In this document: in pieces, positions 50,601-64,000 of the stretch
Position numbering within the stretch: the first letter of the stretch is position 1
How the letters are laid out: the number at the start of each line of letters is the position of its first letter
Assembly: GCF_964204645.1 (NCBI RefSeq)
Contig: NC_134026.1
Span: forward strand, 25,190,650-25,254,649
Source: Tubulanus polymorphus
Lineage: Eukaryota > Nemertea > Palaeonemertea > Tubulaniformes > Tubulanidae
Reading direction: 5' to 3'
DNA length: 64,000 nucleotides
Program-made: the position numbers and the translations under genes
The notes under the pieces: generated by a model
Seen by the model: only the letters and a program-made list of their open reading frames with translations
The model's database searches: none
Told to the model about the DNA's origin: nothing

Positions 50601-50913
50601 AGAACGGATATAACTAATGTTGCTGCTAATGCAGCTACATTAAGAATACGGTGACTGTGGCCGTGTCATCGCAACTTTAATCAGTCGCTAAAGAATACTT
50701 TCACGGTTGTATCGATTAATCACATGAAAATAGGACAAAAACTTACACGGTTGGATAAATTGCCCATGACCTGTTTTCATAATTTCTAACTTAAGAACAA
50801 ATCATTTTTGGCGGGTGTAGCGTAGGGCGTGTGGGAGGGGGTTTGAATGTATCCATTTCATTTTCGTCACGATTGAACACGACACAATAATGCTGCAAAG
50901 GATTCTCATTATA

Positions 50914-51212
50914 GCCACGATCACACGCAGACGATTTGGTTCGGATCAGGTCCGAGTCAAATTCGTCCGAGCCTAATTACAGAGCGCGTACACACGCAAA
51001 TCACTCATTCAATAATAAACAATACTTAAATAAAACTGAGTCACTTTCGGGACCAGTTGCAATTCACTTGCAACAATTTGACCAGTGCTAAAATTTGGTT
51101 CGGGCCTGGTCCGATATTTTTGGTCGGACCATGGGCCAAATTTGGCACCCGATGTGAACGGTTGTTCCGGGCCTAATTTGCCACTGGTCAAAAACGCTCT
51201 TGTGATCGCGGC
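50914..51212. mobile_element. Foldback/MITE copy B
   Basis: Ends are inverted: GCCACGATCACACG at 50914 and CTTGTGATCGCGGC at 51199-51212. The interior has TTTGGTTCGGGCCTGGTCCG and GGGCCAAATTTGG, related to the element at 15036-15213. About 300 bp, no transposase, so mobilised in trans if at all. Confidence 0.65.
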
Positions 51213-53122
51213 GCATATGGCCGCAACGCTAGGACTTATTAAGTTTCATAATACCTAATACGTTTACGTGACTCTTTTAGCCTATTTCAGAAGAAACGCG
51301 TCATTCCAATCATAGTAATAGTAGCGCGCTATTTCGTGATGCGGAACGAAACGTCCTTACGTAAGTAAGATTAACCATCGGGGCGAATGCTTTGGCAGCC
51401 GATTGAACCAGTATCTGATGTGACGTAAAAAAAAATCCAGGAAAACCTTTAACGAGTGATCACTTCAGAATGAAGGGTAAATACACGTTGCAAGAAAGAT
51501 GTTGATTCAACTCATTTGGTAAATTGAAAAATATGTGGGTTGTGACAGAACTTTCTAGAGTGTCAACGCGACCTTTATAAGGGTACATTTAGATAACTCG
51601 TGTGTAATCGATGAATATCAATCTTGGAATATGACTTATAGAAAAGGATAACATGCGTAATCAGCGGTACCAATAATACGTTTATTTGTTTGACTTCATC
51701 GGCGTTGAAACCCGCTATCGGCTTTATGAAATATTCAGTTCGAACAAATTTGCCATTGAGTGATAATGTTGCCTGAAGGCCTTGCAGCGTAATCAGAATT
51801 TCGATAAAAATGTCCGCCCGGTGTGATTTCTCATTTTACACACTGCTTCTTTCATTTAAGTACTTCCTTTGAAAAAAATATGTTCAGCGATGATCCGATG
51901 GCAATCCTCCCCTCCCCATATACCGCATAAACCGAATTTATAACCGAGACAGCTATGTCCGCGGCGTTTAACCTCTCCCGACAAACACAGAACAAAGGCC
52001 TGGGTATTTGCCATATCAGCGATTTATTGCGAGGTGTTTATGCGAATCTTTTTACGACCAACTTTTCAGAATGGAACGCTAGTTTCTAGCTCAAAAGTGC
52101 GTAGTAAATGATGATAAATTGCTTTTTCAGCTTAGTTTGTCCGAACTGTAGACATGTTTGCCAATTGACATTCTCTTGTTATTGTTATTTATAGACTTCG
52201 TGTTGTGGGTATTTGCCGAGAGGAATCTATTCTAGGAGTGCTATTTATTCTAGAAGAAAATGTGGATTTCTCGATTTTGACCAGTATCAAATACTGGAGG
52301 TAGTTTGCGATAAATCTATTCCTGATCCGGTTCCTTATTCATTACCTATTAATTTCCATCTCTATCGAACGACTGGAAAGATCTTTTTGCTGGCTCCAAT
52401 TTCTTACTGGATAAGACGTTTCTTCTTTCTTATATAAGACCTTCAACATTTAGCAAAAATTGCATAGAATAATTCGCAAAAGCTTCTTACATGTCCCATT
52501 TCCATTCCTTTTGCTGGTGCGATTAGATAAAGCGGTTTTACCGTGAAGTGCTGCGTGCGCGTTAGTTTTGTTCCCTTGCGTGTCAATTTATAGATGGCAT
52601 TGGATCAGAAGCAGTCTAAATCTTACTTTCCCTGAGGCCGAACTACTGTCGGATTGTTTTTGATGTAGGAAAATATAAAACAACATATTAGTTGATCAGT
52701 TTTCAGTCATAGACAAAAAATCTCTTCCCTGCGATATTAGTTTGCTAGTTTTTTTAGTATCTATCCATCGAGTAATCGCTTACTCGTCGAGAGAATACTC
52801 TAGAATACAGGAAAATGTATGAGATAAAAACGCCTTCAACAAAATGCGACATCGGTTTTAGCTAGCAATTTTTGAATTGTGAATACGCTTATCAAAAATT
52901 AATTTCAAATCCAGATTAAACGTATCATATGCAAACAAAATGAACAAAATACAAAAAGCAAAATGATTGATGGATGTCGAAATTAACAATTGGTTAAAAA
53001 TGCTGAAACCAATTGTGATATGAGCAAAATATCAAAATCCGCTTTTCGTGTTTGCTGTTAGTATTCTGGTTGAGATGGGATAGCTTTTCTGAATTCAATT
53101 CAATAACTACAGCAGGGAATAC

Positions 53123-53179
53123 ATCGAGGAAATATAGGCCGGTGGCGGTTTTGCAATCGACGCAAGTGTGTGAGAATAT
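53123..53179 (-). CDS. Candidate 19-codon exon on the minus strand
   Basis: Follows an acceptor with a pyrimidine-rich lead (ATCATTCTTTTAAG) and ends at a GTATTC donor. Phase 0 at both ends, compatible with the exon at 54640-54846. Reads IFSHTCVDCKTATGLYFLD. Confidence 0.3.
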
Positions 53180-54639
53180 CTTAAAAGAATGATCCATTAT
53201 CCTGAAACAGCTGTCTGCCCTTGTTCACTCCAAACTTAATATGAATGTCACAGATGCGTCGTCGATTACGAGTGGACTGGAATTTGTTTTTAAACGCGCT
53301 AATGGTGGAGATAACAACATAACGATATTCATTGATTAGAACAAAAATCTAAGTAAACGAATATAAATGAAATATCGTCTACCCACACATCAGCCTTGCC
53401 TTTATAATAACCGATTCGACCTTCACTCAATTTATGAAGCTGGTATTAGGTCTACGTCGTTGAATTGCAGGTAAGACAGGCGAGAAGTGGAAAAGAGCTT
53501 TAAAAGACCTATAATGTTGCGCAAAAGTTTACGTACGTTCCAAATAATTCATTTCTTAAAATCTTCATATCCCATTACATTATCTTGAGTAACCTTGTGC
53601 TGGGTATTAGGAATGTAGAAGCCCGTGATCTCCATAAATCCGTATAAATCGAAATTTTTGCCGCAGTCGTGCTTACCAGTGATAAGCCTTCATTTAACGC
53701 ATGTTTAACGGATTTAATGAGATTTCATTCCATGCACCGTTAAGATAGCGCCTTTTATAGCTCCATGGCTTGAAACAAAATCGACTTTATTCCTAACGTA
53801 ATGGGAGTTGAATTAATTCCTTGCCTACCGATGGATTATGTTTTAGAGAACCAGTTATTTTCTAAATCGGGGCACGTTTTAAAGCTTCAAATTACGTAAT
53901 TTCTTTCGGACATTTACTGAGAAAGGTTTTGATTGAAAATGTTTAGCTTCTAGTTTCGACGTAATCTTGTCAAAGTTTAATCGGAATGAGAGAAACTGCT
54001 ATTCTCATCTGGAAAAATTAGAATCATTAGATTCCTCTCCCGAAAAAAGGGATTGATAGTGAACGGAAAAATTGTCACAGATATTTGAGTTCAACGACTT
54101 TTCGTTACGTTTAACGTTTGATGCTCGTCAACTAAATTCCCTTCATGAATATTCTCACTCGTCATTTCACCCTCTTTTCGAAAGCCGCCCGCCGTATACG
54201 TTGACATTAAATTAACCCCAATCTTTTATTTCGATCGCTACGAAAATAAGATATTCCTACGTCGTTACCGCACGATGCGATACAGCGTGACTTTTCTGTC
54301 GGTTCCGGGAAACAGTATCCGATGTGCTGAGCATCAAAGATTGTTCTTGGAGTTCATCGCTTCGTAGATACGAACAATAATCCCGAAGATAACCTGGAGC
54401 GTGTTAGTATAAGTGACAATTTGTAATATCCCGTGTCTGTTATCTATATGTAGCAACCTAATATATGATATAATCCAGAGAATAATAGTGATTACAACAG
54501 TTCCGCTGGTTGATGTGAAACTTACACCGAGCCAGTCATTATTTAGTATCGGTTAAGGTTTTGTTAATATAAGCCTTGTATCATTGACAATTCGTGGAAT
54601 AATTATCGGATTGAGATGAATATTTCATCCGTCATACAC

Positions 54640-54846
54640 CTCGATAATGTTATCCTTGTTGGCCTTACGTGTTGCGGGATCGAATGGAATAAAAATCACG
54701 CATTGTTTGAAGGATGGGACTGCGTGTGAATGGAATTCGACTTGAACTACGAGTGCGACTCCCCCTGTGCCTGCTGGAACGTACAGATAGTTCTTCAGTT
54801 CCTTCATGTTGATGGAGTTACCTCGGTGCAAACTACGCGCTAATCG
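54640..54846 (-). CDS. Probable 69-codon exon of an unrecognised minus-strand gene
   Basis: Open from an acceptor ending CTCTAG to a GTGTAT donor, exactly 207 bases, phase 0 to 0. Third positions are clearly richer in G/C than the surrounding DNA, as in the verified exons of this window. The peptide alternates hydrophobic residues as beta strands do (YVPAGTGGVALVVQVEF, KQCVIFIPFDPATR). No family recognised. Likely part of the gene that ends at 40650, but continuity across 45-53 kb is not shown. Confidence 0.45.
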
Positions 54847-56530
54847 CTAGAGCATGACATCGGACGAGCGAACGTCGTGTTTTCCCGTCTGCTCTACAGT
54901 ACAGCAAAAAGATCTTCGTTTTAGATAAAACAGTTTCAAGAAGGATTATTTGTGTAAAGACGTCTTATTTCGAAAACAGAACAAAAGAGGTTTGCGGTGA
55001 ACGTGTAGCTCTGGTTGCATAGACGATGCGCGTAGATTTCTTATCACGTCAGTGTTTCATTCTTATCTCGTTTCAAAGCAACTGAAGAGACAAAGGGATA
55101 GTATAATAGGTATTAAACTATACTGAAAGGTATTTGTTGCAAGTTAGAGACAAACTGGATCTAGCTGAAGCGACGTGTTCGATTTCATGCTTTGCAGTTG
55201 CTGAAATACTAACAATTAATAACAGAAGAATCCATTTGGCAATGACAATTATGAAAGGTGAGAGAAAATGTAAATATCAAACAGAAAAATGTTTTTGTTT
55301 TTTGCCAGTAGTCGAATACATCAAGCATATTTCCGGACTAATCAATTAGTGCTCATTCACGGGGATTAATTTCATCTCATTAACGATTGAAAATAATTGG
55401 TTGAAAATATTTTTTAAGTGTACGACGTCGCATTTTTGAATAATTCATGCCGCGTTCGGCATTTCAACTGTTGTTTGTCGTTCGTGTTAAGCCATTCGTT
55501 GTGTAAATTTCAAATTACAGCAGTGCAGGAAATTCTGCTCGTACGCTACGACGACGTTTCTCCGAGCATAACATCTCGCGATCACCGGGCCCTCGCGTGA
55601 CGGCTACCAATATCGAATTCCCGTGTTACTCGTCAAATATGATGACTGTATCAACTTTGACAAACACAAACCTTCATCGGCATGGAAACTGATCAAAACC
55701 ACGACGTAGCATAGTTTACATCACTTTAGACATGGCACTCTGCTCCCTTGTACTAGAGAAAGATCAACCCCAATTTGCCATCGGGACGAAAGACTGTTTT
55801 GCCGTCATAACAAAGATGGCTTCCATATACTTATCATTTGGAACAAATATCGTCATCTGTCATTATTGACTGAAATGCGATTATTTTGTTTGATTTGTTG
55901 AGAGGCTTTATATTTGATTTGTGTCAACTTTGCTTCTTATACGAGATGTGAAAGACAGGACTCGCTACCATAATCGAGGAAATCGTAACATACGACGTTG
56001 TCTTCGTTCCACGAGCATCTTAATCCCGTATGAAATTAATTCCCGGAGACATTAATCTAATGAAATAATTTCTTAGAATTTGGCGTAATCTTATCCTGCA
56101 GCGTGGATTATCTATAAAATCTATGTCACGAGCTGATATCTGAATCGGGGTTGAAATTCAACTCTATGCAGCTTAATCTTTTTAAAAAAGTTAATAAGAA
56201 ACTTTAATTTGTTTTCGATAATAGACAGACGATGGTATATACACAAACTTCCCAATTACCTTATATATTAAGAATTGGTGTCACAGCTGGTCCCTAATGT
56301 CATTTCCCTAGGCATTTTGTTTTTTCCACACAGATTCGGAACTACCCCTTTAAGTCTGTCAGATGACAAGATAGACGCTGGAGATTTTTAAAACTAATGA
56401 TAGCAATTCCTGGCATGTTCCGATCTATCTAAGTGGGAAAATTGTTTGCGCTTTCATTTGCAGACCATCGCTATTTCTTTTTTTTACTGACCGTACGACT
56501 GGATAACATTATTGTATCGCCATAGCTCAC

Positions 56531-56663
56531 AGGAAGCGGTCGTATTTCGATCACGGTAAGAATAGCCCGAGGCCCCACGAACACCTTGTGATCGGAAAAA
56601 TCCAAATATGCGTCAATAGCCTTGATGTGATGATAGGATTGCATCCTGTAATGCGATATACCG
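56531..56663 (-). CDS. Probable 44-codon exon on the minus strand
   Basis: Runs from an acceptor (CAGTAG) to a good GTGAGC donor; ends in phase 0, matching the exon at 54640-54846. Reads AIDAYLDFSDHKVFVGP then ILTVIEIRPLP, beta-rich like the downstream exons. No family recognised. Confidence 0.4.
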
Positions 56664-58161
56664 CTACTGCCGTAAAATACGATGATGCGTCACAGTAAAT
56701 ATTCGGTAGAGAGTCCATTGTTTTAAATAGCCACAACGACACAAACTACGATGAAATTCATCTTTAATTCGATCGATTTATTTCGGGATTAGTCAATCCC
56801 CTTTTTCAAGAATAATATAACGGGAAGTATATACGTGGATTGTTAAGCACGGAAAACAAAAAAAAATGAGAACAATTTTATGGGGTATGAACGACACCAA
56901 AATAAAGTAAACGGGTAGAATGACAAATCTATATTTTTGTTGATCTTGACACTTAACCCCATACTCCCAAGTAAGAAAGAACGGTGCGGTGCCCCCTTGT
57001 TTCTAAAAAGGTAATTGCTGTTTCCTAATCGATGAAGTCAACTCGCCAAAATATGATTGATGATATCTGTTAAATAGCCAACTGGGAGTATCATTCGCGT
57101 GGTTGATTTTTTATTTGAGTAGTCATCGCTATCACACATAGGGCCGCATTGTGAGACACCATATTCCAGATCCAGTGTTCTAAAGGCTTAGACGACCTTG
57201 ACGATTCTGGGCGTCGTTTAATTAAAACGAGTATAGTAAAGAAGTTTAAATCGTAATTGATCGTATGTGAACATGACGTTTAAGCACCGGTTTTTCTAAA
57301 CCTTACACCGGAATGTAAAGCCTCTTCTACTGTGTTCATTTCGTTCGTATTTTATGACAAAGTAAACTGTACGGCGAAGCAATCAATCACTGCAACCTAG
57401 CTACGGAGGACGCTAACCTTCTTTAAATGCCGTCTAAGCAGCAGAGATTACTGGGCATCTAGTTTCCCACCTTAGTACGTAATATTTACATTGAAGCTGT
57501 AATGCAAATTCGACGTGGAGTAATAGGAAAATCAAAACTCACAGATTACCGTTGTCAAAGGCAGAATCTAGGCAATGTGATTAATGTTCCCCGGCAAATC
57601 CGTGACAACCGTTTCACAAAAATGGGTCTAATATACAGTATTGATGTGTGTTTAGAAATTAGACTGAACAAAAAAAATTCAGTTTCAATCAGGACTTCAT
57701 CATCATTTTATATGCTTTTATGAAACCCATGTTCTTCAAACAAATACAAAACGTATCCTAATATAATCTACATGATAAAGCAGTCGAACCATAAAGCCAT
57801 TCATCAAAATTGACAGGATCTTTATTAAATATAGTTTTATTACGTAGATGTTGGTCTATCTATCGAGTCGGACTATATTATATCTCTTTGGACACCGGTT
57901 ATGTATCATATCATATCAGTATCCAAAGCAAGAAAGATAATAAGACTATTTTATAAACTTACTTCATCTTTACGACTATACGTAGGTAATTTAATTGATA
58001 AGAAGCGTTTTGTCCATAAATAGGACAAAGCAATGTGAGCATTTTGAACGAAAAATCAATGCTCATAGATATAATATGATTGATTCCTTGCCAGGCAATA
58101 CAACACTATATCGATTACTTGGTACATCGGACTACATGTTATTTCAATTAACGCGTTTTAC

Positions 58162-58273
58162 CTGTAGTGTAAAAGGAATATACGGGTAAGAGGAGAAATT
58201 TCGATACGCCGATGGTCTCCGTATTTTCTGCTTCATAGATCGATGACAATAGTATGTGTGACTTCAGAATAGG
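58162..58273 (-). CDS. Candidate 37-codon exon on the minus strand
   Basis: Follows AACAAACAG and ends at a GTAAAA donor, phase 0 to 1. Reads PILKSHILLSSIYEAENTET and FLLLPVYSFYTT. Coding character is moderate. Confidence 0.3.
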
Positions 58274-61200
58274 CTGTTTGTTATTATTGCAGCTAACCGT
58301 CTGGCCTTCCAATCGTGTCTGGCTTCTGGATTCAACACGTGGCCAATTAAACATGTGTGACGTAGTAGACTGATCTGTGCTATCTAGAATATTGGATTCT
58401 GAAACGAAGAGAACGTTTTAAAGTCCATGCTAAAATGAAGGTTTATTTGTTTTTGAAACAGGCATGTCAAAGTCTTTTAGATGATTAAAATGAAACGACA
58501 CATGGAAGGGGAGAGTGGAAGCTGTCACATAAATATTTCTTCTTGATTAGCATGGAGCTAGGAGGCTAGAATGTTAATCGCCAGGCAAGATTTCATTCTC
58601 GTCACAAATTACAACTGATGGGACTTTGATTTCGTAGATACGATGGTGGAGAGTCTATCTGCGCAGATCCCATTTATAATTGAAGTGGTCATCATTGATA
58701 GGGCTGCGTTTGGTTGATTCGTCATGATCGGCTTTTGAATAGCCTGGGGTCAGAGAAAGTGGAGTAGCGGATAATCTATTCCAAGCCTAGTCACTGAACC
58801 TTCAGTAAGCCGGCAGTTGTGTGCACCCACCCTTGTCGTCGATGTACGACGCGCGATTTTCGATTAATTTGTCTACGAACCGGATATTGCAAGATTTTGT
58901 TGCCGATATCAATCAAATGCAGTCGCAATGAACAGATTTGACTTGAAGCAAATGTAAACAATAGTTTTACTACCTATACCGCAAATTTAGACATGTCAGA
59001 AATAAAAGACCTTTTCAGAGTGGTTGTTAATTTGACTTGGTAAGTCGGAAAAATACAAAAAGATGTACATGCTGGTCCAAATATGATGTCAAACAAATTC
59101 ATGCAGCTTAATGCATGAATTTAATCAATCAGAAACCAAAGCAGTTCTATTTACGGAGAAATCTCCCAAACGCGTTTAGAATTCCTGTGAAGAATTGCGC
59201 GTAATCTAATGTACCCTCACTATCTCAGAATTATCGAAAAGATTAAAGATATTGAGCATTAAAGAAAAAAGGTAGATTTGAAGCAATTTACTGATTGATT
59301 GCTCTCTCTTCTTTTTAAATTGTGAATAAAAGATCATGATGTTCATGTAATTTTCCATATGCTGTTGGTATCGGATACATACCATGTATCTGCCAGGGAG
59401 GAACGCGAAACAAACCCTAGTTTTTCACCCCGATATACAAACTTATATCCAACTGACAAAATATTTTCTTAAGATTAATAAAAAATTATGATCTACATGT
59501 GCTCCAGAAGCGAATCGAGTAAGTAACTATATCTCTGTTAGTTAATTCCCATTCTTGTTTCGCGTCCAATGAAATGCATTATTGTAGATATGTGCTCCTT
59601 TGCAATTATTGGTTATGTTGTACATAGTTTTCATCGTCTGATCTGATCAACGCCTTTGTTTTTACTTTGGCGTCTCGGCTTTGCCAATCTAATTATTTGT
59701 TGTCATTACGTCTGTTTGATTCAACCGAGAATGGAGAAGCCTTCGACGAAATAGGTGCTAATTATTGACATCGAGCTTTTCCAGCGAATAAAACAAATAA
59801 AAAACAACACAACTCATCGGCCAAGTGTGCTTGCAATTGGATCGATCAAAACCCCCGAGATTGGATGAACGTCTATTGATGATGAGAAATGTGAGAATTT
59901 GTATTTCGTTAACGATTGACTCATTACGCGTATAACTCGCAGTGTTTTTAGAGAAAAACCTGAACAGCCATATTGCATACCAAAACGATTCCAATATGTA
60001 GTGTAGCGGGAAGTTTCGCCTTTAATTCAACCCAGCGGAGACAAAAGCATTACTATGCAATATTTATCCGACGGATATGGTCGATCTCATGATATCCATC
60101 ACTCTATTAGATGATTCAGTGTGGGCGATTGCTCGAGATGGTTTTCTGGTATTGGACACGCGAGGATGAGATTCGACTGTTCAGTCGTGTGTCCAACTGA
60201 TCAAATCGATATCTCTAATATTCTTGTTTCCAGATGACCACCAATGATGCAGTCATTGAGAGGCCACGGAGTAAACAAAATCTGCGTCTACTTCGTGCGC
60301 AAGTAAACAATCATGTCGTATCATTAATTAATTTCTAGTCGTGTGTTACAAGACTAGGCAAATCCTGCCGTAATATTTTACTTTTGGCGACACAACTTCT
60401 TTCACTATGATGTAATTAATGAATACTTCTGTTGTTGGTTACGACATGATTTCGTTCATTTATTGCAATACAACACAGGGGTAATATTGATACTTTGATA
60501 GAAGTATATATATATATATATATATATTCATTCATATTCGTAGACACTCGAGTAGGATACACAAGTTGCTTAAATTATATTAATGTTTACTGTCATTAAA
60601 CATCAACGATGAAGACACTGAATACTTCAGTCGGTTAATATATACACATTTTCCGTGCAAAGACTGGTGACCGGGGTCGTTGCCCATAAACAGTTCAGGC
60701 TAGTCAATTTACAAATATACGCTATTTGGTAAGTGGTTTGTGTAAATACTACAGTGCTTAATTTATGCACATGTGTGAATCCAGTCTCAAACACACCTAA
60801 TACGTACTCTTAAATTGTATCGCTAATAATCGAGTCCAGTCTAAATAATTAGCAAGTAGTGAGTATGCATTTCTGAATCATTCCTTACTGGGAAAAAAAA
60901 TTGTGTTATCTTCTAAGACAATGACTGGGTAATTTTCATTATATCCAAACATACATATCTATGTTTTCACGGTGAAATGCCGATAATGGCTTTTATAGAT
61001 GTAATCAGTTTAGTGTTGATGTGGCGATTATGATGTAATTCGTTTTGTAACTAGCGATATGGACTTTTTTCGCAGGTATAATAGATTTATAACGGATGTA
61101 TAACCCGGATGATGAATGATGATGTGCTTATATCAATAAAAATGACCATTTGTCTTAATTAGAGATTTATACGCTCGAGTTTTCGTCCGATGTAGGAAAA

Positions 61201-61375
61201 CAAATGGCTGAGAATTCGTACAACGATCAGTCATTTTTGGCTTTTATCATACGCAAGTATATGTAACTGATCGGTCTTATTGATATGTCATGCTTGTAAA
61301 AAGCCATTGCAGTATACCGGTACGTAATATCATGCATTTTTCACACAAAGCTTGCGGGGTTTGCATCCTGAAGTC

Positions 61376-61444
61376 AAACGCACACGACGGAAACAGGAGA
61401 CAGAAACATGTTCCCGAGCGGGTTTCCCTGTGTCGTGTGCGTTT
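61376..61444. repeat. Short hairpin with perfect 13-base arms
   Basis: AAACGCACACGAC (61376-61388) and its exact inverse GTCGTGTGCGTTT (61432-61444) flank GGAAAC ... GTTTCC, about 40 bases between arms. Much more G+C than the surroundings. Could be a tiny MITE or a structured RNA element; no further copy seen in the window. Confidence 0.6.
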
Positions 61445-64000
61445 ACGAGAAACGAGAAACACCGTTTCGGGAAACAATATTTCCATGATTAAACATAGGC
61501 GTTTCCGTACTTCTCTGCATCGAGTGCGTTGGGCTTTAGAAATCGTAGTTTACAGCGTTCTTGTGTGTCGCAATATACATATGAGCAAAATATATGAAAG
61601 ATGATGTATTTATGATATGAGTTACCGGAAAAATCTTGATCGCACATCATATTTTTATCGTTTTCATTCCTCATTTACTGATAGTAATGTAACATATGTT
61701 CACGGGTAAATCTTTCTCAGGAGACTGTCCGCATCGTCGCTCCCGCGCGTACTTTCAGTAAAAAATGTCGTGTCCTGTGTTTATTAAAATTTCCGATTGA
61801 AGGCATGGCGTCTAAAGCGTAAAGGGGACAGACAGATCGCATTCCTTTTGATCACGCAGCGTCCCGTATGGGGTGAAGACGAATGAAATGTCAATGGACG
61901 GTTCAATTTGTCTGTATCAATCATACAATATCCGCCAATATCATATTCGCTTACTGCTTCTTTAATACGAATTGCCGTTGACATTTTTATCGCGATATTC
62001 GCATCAATCATCCTAAGTGCTGGTGGTAGGTTTATTTTTCACCGTAGATATATCTCGGTTCTCCAACTTCGTGTTGCGCATCCTTCGTACATCTTGAACT
62101 TTGTACTTCGTGAACTTTCGACGAGAAGTGTCTGTAGTAGGCTGAAAAACAAGCTTTATCAGCACAAATTCAAGTCGGAAAAATATCTCATGGTTATCAT
62201 AACTGTTTGCATTGGCGATACGCGGGTAGTTTGTAAAGAATTTAGAAATTCATTGCAGAGCATTCTATTTCGCCAATCGAAATGTCCGATGAAAATCTAA
62301 TCTCAAGATTTTTTAAGATCGGAAAATCGAATTAGGGCGTTCGGTAAAGACCAAACGCACGCCGGAGGTTTCATTACTTTTATTCAATTCACTTAATGAA
62401 TAAAACTTTTCGACCTTTGATCCTTAACTCAATCGGGCTCTTCCGCAGATTGAATTATCGGTTGAAACTGCTTGTGTCTGAACAACAGTTATATAAACTC
62501 CTCTACTGTTACTGCACTGCATTGGTAAATCGTCTTGCGCGTTTTAATCCGACGGAACTGTCACATAGATGGCTGACGAGTCGGGAATGTTCGATTCGTA
62601 GCTGAAATCGTCCGTGATGTTGATTGTGATCAGAATTAATTTGACCGACAGCAACAAATATTAATCCATTCGCGCTATGCGGGAAAATGGAACGGCGGGC
62701 GTTTAGTGCACCAGTATTGCAGACAGAGGTTCTAATTCATTGATAGTTAATTGTTATGACGTTGAATTGACATGTTGACTAAATAATCGACTTCATATAA
62801 CAGAAACACTAATTGTTGCGTAATACTGAATAAGTTTCAAGATAAAGATATATATTCTTGCCGTGTCTACGTATATCATAGAGTTTTCTTCGGAACTCAA
62901 TTAAGAAAATCACTAATTCTGAAGATAATTCCTACATAAAGCTGGATTTTTTTAAACAATGTTTTTCCTAATGTGCAGCATTTTTCATACCTCTTACCAT
63001 AACAATTGATTTTGAATGTAAAATGCAATTTTGTAACTAGAAGTCAATTTCAAAACCTACAGATGAAGTGCAGGATTTTAATTGACAATTTGCGGAAGAG
63101 ACGCCCGCTGATGCGAACTGTTGACAAAACGAGAACCAACGCTAACAAAAGCAGACGCGCAGGTCTGTTAGACGCGGCCTCGTCTCGCTGTTAGACCCTA
63201 TCATGTGGATAATTGGAATTTAAACGATGGGATACGGCATCCACGCTGTTTCCACTCGAGTCAATCCCTTCCATTCTTATCTTTCCAATTACTCAAATTG
63301 GTAACTTTTTTATCGTTTCACTGCCACAAAAATTGCATGCGTCGAAGTCTCTTCGAGTTTTCACGATGAAGGGACGCTTTTCATTAGAAAACAAAAACTG
63401 AATTGCGGCTTCGTACAACTTATTTACACGAGAAAGCCGTTCGACTTTCGAGACTTCGAATCACGCTAAACCCTATAAAAGATGTGTTATCCTAACCATG
63501 CAATTATTGAAAGCGGCTTCCGTGTTTCCATTTCCCATAAGCCTAGACATCGGTGCATTCTACCAGATCGCGATGATGAAGTCTCGTTGCAAAGTCCAGG
63601 AAACCCGAAAATTCAATTAGACCTTTTATACAACGTTGCGTTAAAAATCCATACAAACGAAATTATAGGCCTTATTGCGTTACACGAGGATTTAATGTCA
63701 CCAGAGGTTTATTGAATTGTGGACGACGAGTTCTCCAACCAATTTGAGGGGTTGATAAAGAGACAGGATTGGTATCTATCCGTAGTATACTCTATGGTCG
63801 TAGAATATTTGCGGAAATAGAATTGAAATAAGAAACGTGAATCGAGCGGTATATGTTCGGTCGCTTGATGTAGGCTACGTTATAAAAACTGCAACAAATC
63901 AAAACGTATTTGATTCTGTCGTTGATTTATAATGCCGGGGAACGCTAAAAACACAATGCATTCATATTTCTGTTTGACGTGATTGAAATAGTTCCATGAT

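Larger units (their letters stand above)
45204..64000. other. Region with no gene resolved beyond scattered minus-strand exon candidates
   Basis: Apart from the exon candidates and the repeats listed separately, I see no convincing gene on either strand in this 18.8 kb. The sequence is AT-rich with many stops in all frames. It is best read as introns or 5' flanking DNA of the minus-strand gene. A TA run lies near 60507-60528. Long ORFs at 49514-49927 (minus) and 61908-62300 (plus) are within the range expected by chance. Confidence 0.4.

Noticed and set aside
61908..62300. 130-codon plus-strand ORF with a hydrophobic N-terminus
   Set aside because: No domain, unfavourable codon composition, no support from neighbouring exons; length within chance range.

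Overview
The window is nuclear DNA from an animal. Genes are split by short GT-AG introns, proteins match metazoan families, there are long TA microsatellites and several small inverted-repeat transposons, and overall base composition is AT-rich. The gene set (an SLC4A11 transporter, mucin-type VWD/C8/TIL proteins, thyroglobulin type-1 repeats, a giant EGF/LamG/VWD membrane protein) fits a marine invertebrate. I favour a mollusc or another spiralian, partly from the style of the repeats; that is inference. All gene models below were spliced by hand, and in every complete plus-strand model the exon lengths sum to a whole number of codons.

Layout on the plus strand: (1) the 3' end of an unrecognised basic, proline-rich protein (2-418), then about 3.4 kb without a recognised gene. 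(2) A complete 20-exon SLC4A11 gene (3839-14174), with a terminal-inverted-repeat element about 1.2 kb long in intron 10 and a TA tract pressed against the exon 13 acceptor. (3) From 16.3 to 27 kb, four small or medium genes, all on the plus strand and all with apparent signal peptides: two paralogues (16326-17546 and 23574-25054) with a PAN/apple-like module and a C-terminal domain I cannot name, a VWD-C8-TIL protein between them (18114-22488), and a double thyroglobulin type-1 protein (26225-26999). This looks like a block of secreted, disulfide-rich products. A possible type II membrane protein or first exon sits at 27519-27749. (4) A 38-exon gene (28910-39800) encoding about 2266 residues: two tandem copies of an EGF - LamG-like - Ig-like - VWD - EGF - IPT-like module, a transmembrane helix, and a short tail with an NPAY motif.

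From about 40 kb onward no plus-strand gene is convincing. On the minus strand I can assemble a chain of phase-compatible exons ending in a membrane-spanning C-terminus at 40650, reaching at least to 45.2 kb and probably to 58 kb or beyond. I do not recognise the protein. One in-frame TAG and several weak donors leave open that it is decayed. Its 3' end converges on that of the giant VWD gene. The rest of 45-64 kb is mostly intronic or intergenic, with one foldback transposon copy and one perfect-arm hairpin.
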